Shown in pieces: positions 27,563-36,342 of a DNA stretch of 64,000 bases (the stretch's first letter is position 1; every line of letters starts with the position of its first letter). Origin of the DNA: Eisenbergiella tayi (GTDB lineage Bacteria > Bacillota > Clostridia > Lachnospirales > Lachnospiraceae); NCBI RefSeq assembly GCF_001881565.1, contig NZ_MPDJ01000014.1, positions 20,640 through 84,639 on the forward strand. Reading direction: 5' to 3'. The translations under genes were made by a program, and so were the position numbers. The notes beneath the pieces are model-generated. The model made no database searches, was not told the DNA's origin, and saw only the letters and a list, made by a program, of their open reading frames with translations.

Positions 27563-28558
27563 ATGAAGAAATGTATGAATAACAGCGACGATTTTGTGGA
27601 TGAGAGTCTGAAGGGAATATATAAAGCTTATCCGTCCTTTTATGAAGCCGGATGTGATGATATCAGGGCTTTTGTGCATCCGGGAAAGGCTAAGGGCAAG
27701 GTAAGCATTGTGACAGGCGGCGGCTACGGCCATATTCCCGTATTCCTGGGTTATGTGGGAGAAGGACTCTGCGATGGGGCTGCGGTAGGCAATGTTTTTA
27801 CGTCTCCTTCCAGTGAGGCTATTTTAAATACAACCAGGGCGGTTGAAAACGAAAACGGGGTTCTTTATCTTTTTGGTAATTATTTCGGAGACGGGATGAA
27901 TTTCGAAATGGCGGCGGAAATGGCGGCGCTGGAAGGTATCCGTACGGAAACCGTTAAAGTATCGGATGATGTTGCGAGCGCGCCCAGAAAAGAGTATATC
28001 CAGCGAAGAGGGATTGCCGGAATCTGTCTTGTATATAAAGTCGCTGGAGCGTGCGCCGAAAGCGGAGCCAGTCTGGAGGAAGTGACACGGATAGCACGGA
28101 AAGCGGTGGATAATACGGCAAGCTACGGCGTTGCTTTTTCTTCCTGTACACTGCCGGGAGCGGAGCGGCCTATTTTTGAAATAAACGATCAGGACATGGA
28201 AATCGGCATGGGAATTCATGGGGAGCCGGGGATAAAACGGGTCAGAATGATGAACAGCCGTGATTTGGCACGGGAATTATGCCCTGCTGTTTTAAAAGAT
28301 CTTTCCATTGCGGAAGGGGAACGGGTCGCTGTTCTGGTGAACGGACTGGGTATGACAAGCCGTGAAGAATTATTCATTTTTTATAAGGATGTGGCTGAAT
28401 ATCTGGAAGAAAAAGGGATTGCTGTAGGAAAAACGATGGTAGGCGAATTCGCCACTTCTCTGGAAATGGCAGGGTTGTCTTTATCGATTATGCGGCTGGA
28501 TGAGGAAATGGAAACCTATTTAAAAGCGCAGGAATATACGCCTTTTATTCGTTATTAA
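27563..28558 (+). CDS. DhaK-domain kinase subunit (dihydroxyacetone kinase-like)
   Basis: 331 residues, the length of DhaK. H57 in GGGYGHIP and H219 in GIHGEPG match the two histidines that bind the carbonyl substrate, H219 as the covalent hemiaminal residue; D110 in GNYFGD is the catalytic aspartate. The normal GGGSGHEP reads GGGYGHIP here, and NYTGD reads NYFGD, so the pocket is altered. It would hold a short keto-sugar for phosphorylation by DhaL (30591-31238). No DhaM or PTS component is in the window, so ATP is the likely donor. L-erythrulose, apulose or another ketose are as plausible as dihydroxyacetone. Confidence 0.88.
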   Translation: MKKCMNNSDDFVDESLKGIYKAYPSFYEAGCDDIRAFVHPGKAKGKVSIVTGGGYGHIPVFLGYVGEGLCDGAAVGNVFTSPSSEAILNTTRAVENENGVLYLFGNYFGDGMNFEMAAEMAALEGIRTETVKVSDDVASAPRKEYIQRRGIAGICLVYKVAGACAESGASLEEVTRIARKAVDNTASYGVAFSSCTLPGAERPIFEINDQDMEIGMGIHGEPGIKRVRMMNSRDLARELCPAVLKDLSIAEGERVAVLVNGLGMTSREELFIFYKDVAEYLEEKGIAVGKTMVGEFATSLEMAGLSLSIMRLDEEMETYLKAQEYTPFIRY

Positions 28559-28609
28559 ATCATTTGCAGGATTAACAGATGTGCACAACGGGCACAGATA
28601 GGAGCAGCT

Positions 28610-29614
28610 ATGAAATATTGCAGATTGGGAAGAACCGGCCTTTATGTCAGTAAGCTTTGTCTTGGCACCGCAAATTTCGGAACAGGAAAATCCTCGGGAA
28701 AAGGGGATTGGGGTGTTGTAGATGAAAAAGGGGCGTTCCAGATTATGGATTATGCTCTGGATTGCGGAATTAATTTTTTCGATACGGCAAATGTGTATGG
28801 AGGGATTGAAACAAGAGGGCTGACAGAGACCATCATAGGCAATTGGTTTAAACAGGGCAATGGCAGGAGAGAAAAAGTAGTCCTTGGAACTAAGGTGGGA
28901 AGAGTCTTTGAAAAAAGCGATCTGGATGGCCCCAATAATGTGGAAGGACTGTCTTTATATAAAATAAGAAGACATGTGGAAGCATCCCTTACCAGACTGC
29001 AGACCGATCATCTGGAGCTGATTCAGATGCATAAAGCGGATCCTCTTACAGGCTGGGATGAAATCTGGGAGGCCTTTGAGGGGCTGGTGAGAAGCGGAAA
29101 GGCAGACTACGTAGGCTCCAGCAATCATGATGCATGGCAGATTATGAAAGCGCAGGAAGCGGCGCGCCGGAGAGGATTTATGGGACTGGTCAATGAGCAG
29201 CATTTGTATACGCCGCTGGCTAGGACCCCGGAGCTGGAGCTTCTGCCGATGGTAAAGGATCAGGGTATCGGTATTACTATTTTCAGCCCGTTATTCCGGG
29301 GGCTTTTGGGAATTGATGCCTTTCATCCTGAAAAAAGGCCGATGAATGCGGAAAGCAGGAAGCTGTTTGAAAAGTATAGAGATCAGGCGGAACAGTATTC
29401 CAAACTCTGCAGAGAGCTGGGAGAGACGGAAGCCAATGTGACATTTGCCTGGGAGCTCAGCAGGCCTGAGATAACGAGTGTAATCGTAGCGCCGACCTGC
29501 ATTGAGGATTTGAGCAGTGTGCTGAAGAGCGTGGATATTGTCCTTCAGGAGGATGTGCTGAGAAAGATTGATTCCATCTTCCCGCCTACTGTGGAGGCTT
29601 CTCCTTACATATAG
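28610..29614 (+). CDS. Aldo/keto reductase (Kv-beta/YghZ-like, second in cluster)
   Basis: 334 residues with D58 and Y63 in FFDTANVYG, K95 in GTKV and H141 in QMHKAD, the complete tetrad. It is longer than the reductase at 23317 and of a different subfamily, with the FSPLFRGLLG segment typical of the YghZ/voltage-gated-channel beta group. Placed between DhaK and the lactonase, it probably oxidises the sugar that the lactonase opens, or reduces an aldehyde product. Substrate unknown. Confidence 0.88.
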   Translation: MKYCRLGRTGLYVSKLCLGTANFGTGKSSGKGDWGVVDEKGAFQIMDYALDCGINFFDTANVYGGIETRGLTETIIGNWFKQGNGRREKVVLGTKVGRVFEKSDLDGPNNVEGLSLYKIRRHVEASLTRLQTDHLELIQMHKADPLTGWDEIWEAFEGLVRSGKADYVGSSNHDAWQIMKAQEAARRRGFMGLVNEQHLYTPLARTPELELLPMVKDQGIGITIFSPLFRGLLGIDAFHPEKRPMNAESRKLFEKYRDQAEQYSKLCRELGETEANVTFAWELSRPEITSVIVAPTCIEDLSSVLKSVDIVLQEDVLRKIDSIFPPTVEASPYI

Positions 29615-29657
29615 GCCCAAACAGCTGAATCACAAAAACGATGGGAGGAGAACGGAC

Positions 29658-30551
29658 ATGGGAATTATAAAGTTTACAGAAAAAGCAAATGCCTGCTTCT
29701 ATCAGACTGCGGAACTGGAGAAGATTGCAGGAGGGTACTATTTCACGGAAGGGCCGGTATGGGATAGTGTTGAAAAATGTCTTTATTTTACAAACTTCCA
29801 GGATAATACCATTTACCGCTTTAAGGAAAGGGAAGGTACATCTCTCTACAGAAAGGAAAGCGGACGCGCCGTGGGACTGAGTCTGGCGGCAGACGGCAGA
29901 ATAGTAAGCGCCGAAACCAGTTCCCATGCCGTAACCTTTGCGGGAGAGACAAAAAGTGAAGTGATAGCCGGAACGTATCAGGGGAAAATGCTCAACAGCC
30001 CCAATGATGTTGTGGTGAAAAAGGACGGCGCCGTATATTTTACGGATCCTTATTCAGTGGCTATGGGCGGTGAACAGGAATTGGATTTTAATGGGGTGTT
30101 CTGTGTGCCTGTAACAGATGGGAAACCGGACGGAAGCAGAATATGCCTGATTGATGATCGTATGGAAAGACCGAACGGAATTGCCTTTTCTCCGGATGAA
30201 AAAATATTGTATGTGAATGATACCAATAAACAGTATATCAGGGCTTACCAGATGCGCAGCGCGGAAGAGGCTTCTTTGATAGGCACCTTTGCAGAATTGG
30301 ATGAAGCATATGGAGCCGGGTGTGCAGACGGTATGAAGGTAGATGAGGAAGGAAATGTGTATCTTACCGGGCCGGGAGGCATTTGGGTGATTGACAGCAG
30401 CGGGACGCCTGCCGCAATACTGGAATGTCCGGAAAATGCGGGCAACCTGTGTTTCGGCGGGGAGGACAACTGCTTCCTGTATATAACGGCAAGCACCAGT
30501 GTGTACCGGATACCGGTAAAAATCCCGGGCATTGTGCCCCGCCGTGTATAG
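29658..30551 (+). CDS. SMP-30/gluconolactonase family sugar lactonase (second)
   Basis: 297 residues from ATG 29658 after GGGAGGAG. Metal ligands E31 in TEGPVW, N173 in RPNG and D224 in CADGM, with N116 in NSPND for substrate, complete the regucalcin-type site. It shares only the family pattern with the lactonase at 5036. Hydrolysis of an aldono-lactone to the aldonic acid is expected, implying an oxidative step before it in this cluster. Confidence 0.88.
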   Translation: MGIIKFTEKANACFYQTAELEKIAGGYYFTEGPVWDSVEKCLYFTNFQDNTIYRFKEREGTSLYRKESGRAVGLSLAADGRIVSAETSSHAVTFAGETKSEVIAGTYQGKMLNSPNDVVVKKDGAVYFTDPYSVAMGGEQELDFNGVFCVPVTDGKPDGSRICLIDDRMERPNGIAFSPDEKILYVNDTNKQYIRAYQMRSAEEASLIGTFAELDEAYGAGCADGMKVDEEGNVYLTGPGGIWVIDSSGTPAAILECPENAGNLCFGGEDNCFLYITASTSVYRIPVKIPGIVPRRV

Positions 30552-30590
30552 GGACCAAATGATGCAGAGAGCCGGACAGAAGGAGAAAAT

Positions 30591-31238
30591 ATGGGAATAG
30601 GAATAGATAAAGTTAAAAAAGCTCTTTACAGTATTTGCGATGTTCTGCAGGAAGAAAAAGAAGAACTGACAGAAATAGACAGCAGACTCGGCGACGGAGA
30701 CATGGGGATTTCCATGGATAAAGGTGCGGCGGCAGTCAGAGAGGTGCTGGATGCTTATCAGGAGACGGATATTTCAAAACTGCTTTCTTCCTGCGGGGCT
30801 GCATTCAACAGGGCCGCGCCTTCCACGTTAGGTACGCTGTTAAGCTTCAGCATGCTGGCTGTGGCAAAGGCGGCGGGAAAGAAACCGGAGCTTGAGGAAG
30901 CGGATCTTGTCCGTTTTCCTGCTATTATTGCAGATACCATAGCTGCCAGGGGAAAAGCGAAGGTGGGGGATAAAACCATACTGGATGCTTTGGTTCCCTT
31001 TGCGGAAACGCTTGAGAAGCTGTCGGCGGATAACGTATCCTTTGCGCAGGCATGGAGAGAAGCGGCGGCAGCGGCAGAAAAGGGCATGGAAGGCACAAAG
31101 GGAATGACAGCGAAGACCGGAAGAGCAAAATGGCTTGACGGAAGAAATAAAGAATATCCGGACGGCGGCGCTGTATTATGCGTTAAGGTGGTACAGCGTC
31201 TGGCGGAACCGGAATGCGGCGAGGTGCAGGGAGAATGA
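30591..31238 (+). CDS. dhaL: DhaL-domain kinase subunit
   Basis: 215 residues. D30, D35 and D37 in DSRLGDGDMG match the three Mg/ADP-binding aspartates of Escherichia coli DhaL in spacing. The helical barrel continues with STLGTLLS and KVGDKTILDALVPF. It supplies the nucleotide-binding half of a DhaK-DhaL kinase with the protein at 27563; the genes are separated by a reductase and a lactonase, which is unusual. Its stop overlaps the next start as ATGA. Confidence 0.92.
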   Translation: MGIGIDKVKKALYSICDVLQEEKEELTEIDSRLGDGDMGISMDKGAAAVREVLDAYQETDISKLLSSCGAAFNRAAPSTLGTLLSFSMLAVAKAAGKKPELEEADLVRFPAIIADTIAARGKAKVGDKTILDALVPFAETLEKLSADNVSFAQAWREAAAAAEKGMEGTKGMTAKTGRAKWLDGRNKEYPDGGAVLCVKVVQRLAEPECGEVQGE

Positions 31239-32209
31239 TAAAGGAAAGCAGCAGCGGAAGCATCCGTACATTGATTTTATCGAACGAAAAACTGTCTGTT
31301 AAGATACTTGCCGGCAAAGGCGGAGATATTAACCAGATTACTTATCTTCCTGAACAGGCAGAGCTTCTTCATACGGAGGATGAGAATTTTGCCCGTTATG
31401 ATAATCGGGATCTGCGTACAAACCCCTTATCCCGTTATTCGGAGGACAGTACGGGAGGATGGCAGGATGTGGTGCCCGGATACGGCAGGTACGGCAGTCT
31501 TGTTTTTCAGGAATTTCCTGTGGGAACAGCTGCGACACTGCCCTGGGATTATCAGACGCAGACAGCTGCCGGCGGAGATACCCGGAAGGAAGAGGAAGTG
31601 AATTTGTCCGTGCAGCTGCCGGAATTTCCTCTGTTCATGAAAAAACAGATCCGACTGGAAGATGAGACCCTTAATGTAACGGAAACGATACGGAATGAAG
31701 GCGGTGAACCGGCTGATTTTACGTGGACACAGCACTCGGCATTCGGCGGCAGCTTCCTGGATGAACAGGTTGAAATCTCCTATCCGGGTGAGGAAATTTT
31801 TCTGTCCTCACTATATGCCGGACAGGGAGGAAAAAAGGAAGAGTACCTCAAAAATATCTGCAGTGTGCCGATGCCGGACGGGACGATATGGAATTTGAAG
31901 AATATGAGAGAACCGGGACAGGACGGACATCTGATCTTCACAATGAAGGCGGAGACAGGGGATTTCGCTCTGTATCATAAAGCCAGAAAGTTCGGATTCC
32001 GGGTAACCTGGGATAAACAGGTATTCCCTTATATCAGATGCTGGTATCAGAATACGGAGGATGGATATTCCTTCGCCATAGAGCCCTGTAATTACGCTTA
32101 CAGTTCTTTTGCGGATACGGATAAAGAAAATATGTATCTGCATCTGGATGCCGGCGAAGAAATGAGTACGGAGATCCGATTGTCGATCATACATGAAAAT
32201 AAAGGATAA
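31235..32209 (+). CDS. Aldose 1-epimerase-fold protein (mutarotase superfamily, DUF4432-like)
   Basis: 324 residues from ATG 31235, which overlaps the dhaL stop. The beta-sandwich pattern, a WTQHSAFGG segment near residue 168 where mutarotases have HPY/QH motifs, and PYIRCWYQNTEDGYSFAIEPCN close to the C terminus point to galactose-mutarotase fold. It may interconvert anomers of the sugar feeding the reductases. Weak similarity only, so the role is tentative. Confidence 0.72.
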   Translation: MIKESSSGSIRTLILSNEKLSVKILAGKGGDINQITYLPEQAELLHTEDENFARYDNRDLRTNPLSRYSEDSTGGWQDVVPGYGRYGSLVFQEFPVGTAATLPWDYQTQTAAGGDTRKEEEVNLSVQLPEFPLFMKKQIRLEDETLNVTETIRNEGGEPADFTWTQHSAFGGSFLDEQVEISYPGEEIFLSSLYAGQGGKKEEYLKNICSVPMPDGTIWNLKNMREPGQDGHLIFTMKAETGDFALYHKARKFGFRVTWDKQVFPYIRCWYQNTEDGYSFAIEPCNYAYSSFADTDKENMYLHLDAGEEMSTEIRLSIIHENKG

Positions 32210-32289
32210 GGTTGACGGAAGCACTTATATTTTTTGACTGGAGTGCATCTTTAATCGCTTGTGCGCCATACGCGCAGACGGGAGCAGCA

Positions 32290-33792
32290 ATGGAAAAACT
32301 TAAATTTTTTAGTAATGGCGAATACAGAGAATCACAGACGACGGTTTATTATGAGCTTCATAACCCAAGCACGGGAGAAGTGACAGGGATGGCGCCCAGA
32401 TGTACCGAAGCGGAGGTTAAGGAAGCCGTGGAAGCGGCGAAAGCGGCGTACCCGTCCTGGAGTGCGACACCGGTAGCGAAAAGGACACAGATTTTATACA
32501 GAGTCCGGGAACTGCTGATGGAGCACATGGAAGAATTGACCATGCTTGTAGCCAGGGAAAATGGAAAGACCTGGTCGGAAGCCGAGGGAGATGTGCTGAA
32601 GGCCAAGGAAGGGACCGAACTCGCCACCCAGGCACCATCCCTGATGATGGGAGACAGCCTGATGGATGCTTCCAGCGGCTTTGATACGGTTCAATACAGA
32701 GAGCCTATGGGTGTTTTCGCAGGAATTGTCCCTGTTAATTTCCCGGCAATGATTCCGTTTGGCTGGATGACGCCGGTATGTCTCGCCTGCGGCAACACCA
32801 TGGTTTTGAAGGCAGCCAGTCTTACACCTATGACAGCCCTGCGCATCGCAGGACTTTATAAAGAGGCGGGCCTGCCGGACGGGGTATTGAATGTAGTGAC
32901 CTGTTCCAGGGAAGAAACAAAGGTTTTATTGGAACATCCGGATATTAAAGGGATTACATTTGTTGGTTCCACGGCAGTCGGAAAGTATATTTATGAAACG
33001 GCGGCAGGAAACGGAAAGAGAGTACAGGCTCTTTGCCAGGCTAAAAATCATGCTTTGATTATGAAAGATGTCCCCCTTGAGAGAACCGTGGCTGGTGTGA
33101 TAAATTCCGCTTTTGGCTGTGCCGGACAGCGCTGCATGGCTTTGAGCTGCTGTGTGGTGGAAGAGGATATTGCAGATGCCTTTGTGGAAGAGCTTATCCG
33201 GCAGGCTAAAGAAATCAAAATAGGACCTGCATGGGAAAAAACCAGCAAACTGGGGCCTATTACCTATGAAGCGCATTATAAGGAAATACTGGCGGATATT
33301 GAAAAAGGGATAAAGGAAGGCGCAAGCCTTGTTTTAGACGGCCGGGACTGTGTGGTTAAAGGCTATGAAAACGGTTATTTTATAGGACCTACTGTTTTTG
33401 ATCACGTATCGGAAGATATGAGCATCGGCAGGGAAGAAATTTTCGGGCCGGTTCTGTGTGTGAAGAGAGTCAAAAACTTTGAAGAAGGCCTCAGCCTGAT
33501 GAATGGCAACCCTTATGCCAATGGTTCCGTTATTTTTACGCAGAGCGGATATTATGCAAGGGAATTCGTAAGGCATACGGACGGCGGAATGGTAGGAGTC
33601 AATGTGGGAATTCCGGTTCCCATCGGATTTGTACCTTTTGCAGGACATAAAAATTCCTTCTTTGGGGATCTGCATTGCCTGGGCAAGGATGCATACCGCT
33701 TCTTTACGGAAAGCAAATGTGTAACAACCAGATGGTTTGATGAGGAAGAAAAGAAAAATAAAGAGGTTTCGACTTGGGACGGAACCATTTAA
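32290..33792 (+). CDS. mmsA: CoA-acylating (methyl)malonate-semialdehyde dehydrogenase, MmsA/IolA type
   Basis: 500 residues from ATG 32290, after GGGAG; the longer frame has no site. The catalytic cysteine is C282 in GQRCMAL, and FVGSTAVG, GPT and IFGPV motifs of aldehyde dehydrogenases are present. The lack of the usual general-base glutamate around the ELGG position (here ALCQAKNH) is characteristic of MmsA enzymes, which transfer the acyl group to CoA instead of water. It converts malonate semialdehyde to acetyl-CoA and CO2, or methylmalonate semialdehyde to propionyl-CoA. This implies the pathway passes through such an intermediate. Confidence 0.9.
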   Translation: MEKLKFFSNGEYRESQTTVYYELHNPSTGEVTGMAPRCTEAEVKEAVEAAKAAYPSWSATPVAKRTQILYRVRELLMEHMEELTMLVARENGKTWSEAEGDVLKAKEGTELATQAPSLMMGDSLMDASSGFDTVQYREPMGVFAGIVPVNFPAMIPFGWMTPVCLACGNTMVLKAASLTPMTALRIAGLYKEAGLPDGVLNVVTCSREETKVLLEHPDIKGITFVGSTAVGKYIYETAAGNGKRVQALCQAKNHALIMKDVPLERTVAGVINSAFGCAGQRCMALSCCVVEEDIADAFVEELIRQAKEIKIGPAWEKTSKLGPITYEAHYKEILADIEKGIKEGASLVLDGRDCVVKGYENGYFIGPTVFDHVSEDMSIGREEIFGPVLCVKRVKNFEEGLSLMNGNPYANGSVIFTQSGYYAREFVRHTDGGMVGVNVGIPVPIGFVPFAGHKNSFFGDLHCLGKDAYRFFTESKCVTTRWFDEEEKKNKEVSTWDGTI

Positions 33793-33805
33793 CAGGAGGA
33801 AAAAA

Positions 33806-34753
33806 ATGAAAATAGTATTATTAGAATCTTTGGGGATTGCCGAAAAGGAATTGGATCAGTTCGCGCAGAAGCTGAAAGCGGAAGGCCATGAGTTCTGCGC
33901 CTATGAAAAAAATACGGATGAAGATGTCCAGATAGAAAGAGCGAAGGACGCCGATGTCATCATGATCGCCAACATGCCTCTTAGCGGGAAGGTTATCCGC
34001 AGCTGTCCTTCCCTGAAATATATCGATGTGGCGTTTACCGGTGTGGATCATGTGGATTTGGAAGCAGCCAAAGAAAGAAAGGTTGCGGTCAGCAATGCAT
34101 CCGGATATTCCAATGAATCGGTTGCGGAACTGTCTCTGTGCATGATGCTGTCATTGCTGCGGAATGTAAAACAGGTGGAAGATCGCTGCCGTAATGAAGG
34201 AACGAAAGACGGCCTGGTAGGAAGAGAACTGAAAGGAAAAACAGTCGGAATTGTAGGGCTTGGAGCTATCGGTAAAAGAGTGGCGCAGCTGGTTAAGGCA
34301 TTTGGCTGTGAGGTACTTGCCTACAGCAGGCATCCCAAGGAAGAAAATAAGGATTTGGCATCCTATGTGTCTTTGGACGAGCTGCTTCAGAAATCGGATA
34401 TCGTAACTCTTCATTGTCCTCTGACTGATGAAACCAGGCATATGATTGATAAAGAGAAAATCGGCATGATGAAGCAGGGTGCGATTTTAATTAATGCGGC
34501 CAGAGGGCCGGTGGTGGATTATGAAGCCCTTGCGGCAGCATTGGAAGAGGGTAAGGTCGGAGGAGCCGGAATTGATGTGTTTGAAGGAGAGCCCCCGATT
34601 AAGAAAGACCATCCTATGCTGAAGACACCAAATACTATTGCAACGCCTCATATTGCATTTGCTTCTGCGGAATCTATGACCTTGAGGGCCGGAATTGTTT
34701 TTGATAATCTGGAGAAATGGGTGGCTGGGAAGCAGCAGAATGTGATTTTATAA
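33806..34753 (+). CDS. D-2-hydroxyacid dehydrogenase (phosphoglycerate dehydrogenase-like)
   Basis: 315 residues from ATG 33806 behind AGGAGG; the earlier ATG at 33737 lies in the preceding gene. The NAD site GLGAIGKRV and the catalytic R233 (in AARG), E262 (in FEGEP) and H282 (in TPHIAF) are complete. It lacks the C-terminal ACT domain of SerA. It likely reduces a 2-keto acid such as hydroxypyruvate or glyoxylate to the D-hydroxy acid, for example D-glycerate, which would suit the glycerate kinase at 20820. Confidence 0.9.
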   Translation: MKIVLLESLGIAEKELDQFAQKLKAEGHEFCAYEKNTDEDVQIERAKDADVIMIANMPLSGKVIRSCPSLKYIDVAFTGVDHVDLEAAKERKVAVSNASGYSNESVAELSLCMMLSLLRNVKQVEDRCRNEGTKDGLVGRELKGKTVGIVGLGAIGKRVAQLVKAFGCEVLAYSRHPKEENKDLASYVSLDELLQKSDIVTLHCPLTDETRHMIDKEKIGMMKQGAILINAARGPVVDYEALAAALEEGKVGGAGIDVFEGEPPIKKDHPMLKTPNTIATPHIAFASAESMTLRAGIVFDNLEKWVAGKQQNVIL

Positions 34754-34823
34754 AAGAGAGAAAGGCAGTTGACAATTATCATTAAAATATATGTATTATA
34801 ATTAATTTTAAATTATTTTTATA

Positions 34824-34862
34824 CTTGAAAAAGAGCCGGATCTATTATCAGGCTCTTTTTAT
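34824..34862. terminator. Bidirectional terminator closing the glycyl radical enzyme cluster
   Basis: AAAAAGAGCC / GGCTCTTTTT stem with a 13-base loop, between the convergent hydroxyacid dehydrogenase and LacI genes. A-run and T-run allow it to act on both strands. Confidence 0.88.
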
Positions 34863-34944
34863 GTCTTTAGGGGAATTATTTAAAATGTAATAATTAAGTA
34901 TTATATTCTAGTTGACAGCCTTCTGTTAGTAAAGAAAACATATT

Positions 34945-35946
34945 TCATAATTTTCTTACACTTTGTCTTATAATAAGAGAGGTTAACAGTTCTGTTTTAC
35001 AAGGTGTATAATTGCCTTTATTACTTTGCTCTATTAAACGTTTGACGGCCAGTTCACCCAGAGCTCTTTTAGGAACATTCATTGTAGTGAGTGAAGGAGA
35101 ACTTATTTCGCCAAAAGGCATATTATCAAATCCCATTATAGAAATATCATCGGGAATTTTATAACCGTATTCTTGAAAAGCTTTTAATGCTCCTAAGGCA
35201 ACAATGTCATTGACTGCGCAATAAGCAGTGGCCATTTTCCGAGGAGATGATTCCAAGTAATTTTTCATAGATTCATAAGATCCGTTCAGAGTGGGATCGA
35301 GATATATAAATAAATCCTCATCTATAGAACATTCATATTTTTCTAAGGCATCTCTAAACCCCTGTTCTCTGTAGTAAAAATTTTTTATTTGAATTTGGCT
35401 TCCAAGAAAACCGATTTTTGTATGACCGTTTTCTATTAAAAATCTGGTTGAAGTAATAAAGGAATCATAATTATTCATGAGTACTGTGTCGAATAGAAAT
35501 CGGTCAAACCATGCGTCCAGAACAACTAATGGGCAGCATATCTTTTGAAATGGAAGTAAATCATTTTCGCTTAATTCTGTTGCTAACAAAATAATCCCAG
35601 AGTTCCTGTCGGTAAAGAGAGAATCAAATTTTTCTTTATAGTCATCATCATTTTCCTGAATATTAAACAGAATTGTATCTAAGCCATTATCGCGTGCTTC
35701 ACTTACAATACCATCTATTAATTCATTTATCAAAGGAGTTTCTGTTAAAACCTTACCACTTTTTTTAAAAAAGACCAATTTAATATTTTCGATTTTCGGA
35801 GTGTTCAGATATCCTATTTCTTTGGCTACTTTTAGAATTTCTTCGGCTGTTTTTCTGTTTGTTCCCTTTTTATTATTTAATACATTAGATATTGTGGATT
35901 GCGAATAACCAGTTATCTGACTGATAGTTTTCATATTGATTTTCAC
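34945..35946 (-). CDS. LacI family transcriptional regulator
   Basis: 333 residues. The N-terminal 50 residues form the LacI helix-turn-helix with the SQSTISNVLNN recognition helix, followed by the periplasmic-binding-like core (SIMGFDNMPFGEISSPSLTTMNVP is the usual C-terminal signature). Divergent from the mannoside operon; a palindrome at 36021-36041 in the shared intergenic region is its probable operator. Expected to repress the operon until the sugar is present. Confidence 0.93.
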   Translation of the reverse strand: MKINMKTISQITGYSQSTISNVLNNKKGTNRKTAEEILKVAKEIGYLNTPKIENIKLVFFKKSGKVLTETPLINELIDGIVSEARDNGLDTILFNIQENDDDYKEKFDSLFTDRNSGIILLATELSENDLLPFQKICCPLVVLDAWFDRFLFDTVLMNNYDSFITSTRFLIENGHTKIGFLGSQIQIKNFYYREQGFRDALEKYECSIDEDLFIYLDPTLNGSYESMKNYLESSPRKMATAYCAVNDIVALGALKAFQEYGYKIPDDISIMGFDNMPFGEISSPSLTTMNVPKRALGELAVKRLIEQSNKGNYTPCKTELLTSLIIRQSVRKL

Positions 35947-36020
35947 AGTAAATACCTCCGTAAAGAAATATGTATTTATAATACGAGTATTTCGCTTATA
36001 TCATATCATATTTTTTCATT

Positions 36021-36041
36021 TTTTTAACAACTTGTTAAAAA
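36021..36041. promoter_or_regulatory. Perfect 21-bp palindrome, probable LacI-family operator
   Basis: TTTTTAACAA, a central C, then TTGTTAAAAA: both 10-base arms are exactly complementary. It lies 75 bases upstream of the LacI start, and about 300 bases upstream of the transporter genes. LacI operators are palindromes of this type, though many have a central CG. Confidence 0.65.
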
Positions 36042-36191
36042 TTATTTTGAAATATTAGAAATAAAAATTTATATAATTTTTTATAAATATATTATATTGG
36101 ATAAAAGGTAAAATATCAATAAAATTATTGCTTTACTATATATTAGTAGAAATTAATAAAAACTTTATGTTAAAATTGGCAATTATAAATA

Positions 36192-36220
36192 TTGATATTT
36201 AGCATAAATGCTTGTAATAT
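36192..36220 (+). promoter_or_regulatory. Candidate promoter of the mannoside operon
   Basis: TTGATA (36192-36197) and TAATAT (36215-36220) with a 17-base spacer, in the AT-rich gap. The remainder of 35947-36342 is AT-rich with no gene. Confidence 0.55.
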
Positions 36221-36342
36221 AATAAAAAAGAAGTAAAAAAGTAATTAAAAATTTATATAAAAATATATAAAACGGAAAGGAGGATAGTTTATCTGAAATT
36301 TATTGATGTAACAATATTGTTTAAGGTGAAGGAGAAAAGAAT

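Noticed and set aside
34754..34944. Small gene between the hydroxyacid dehydrogenase and LacI
   Set aside because: Only a terminator is present; no open frame with a ribosome site.
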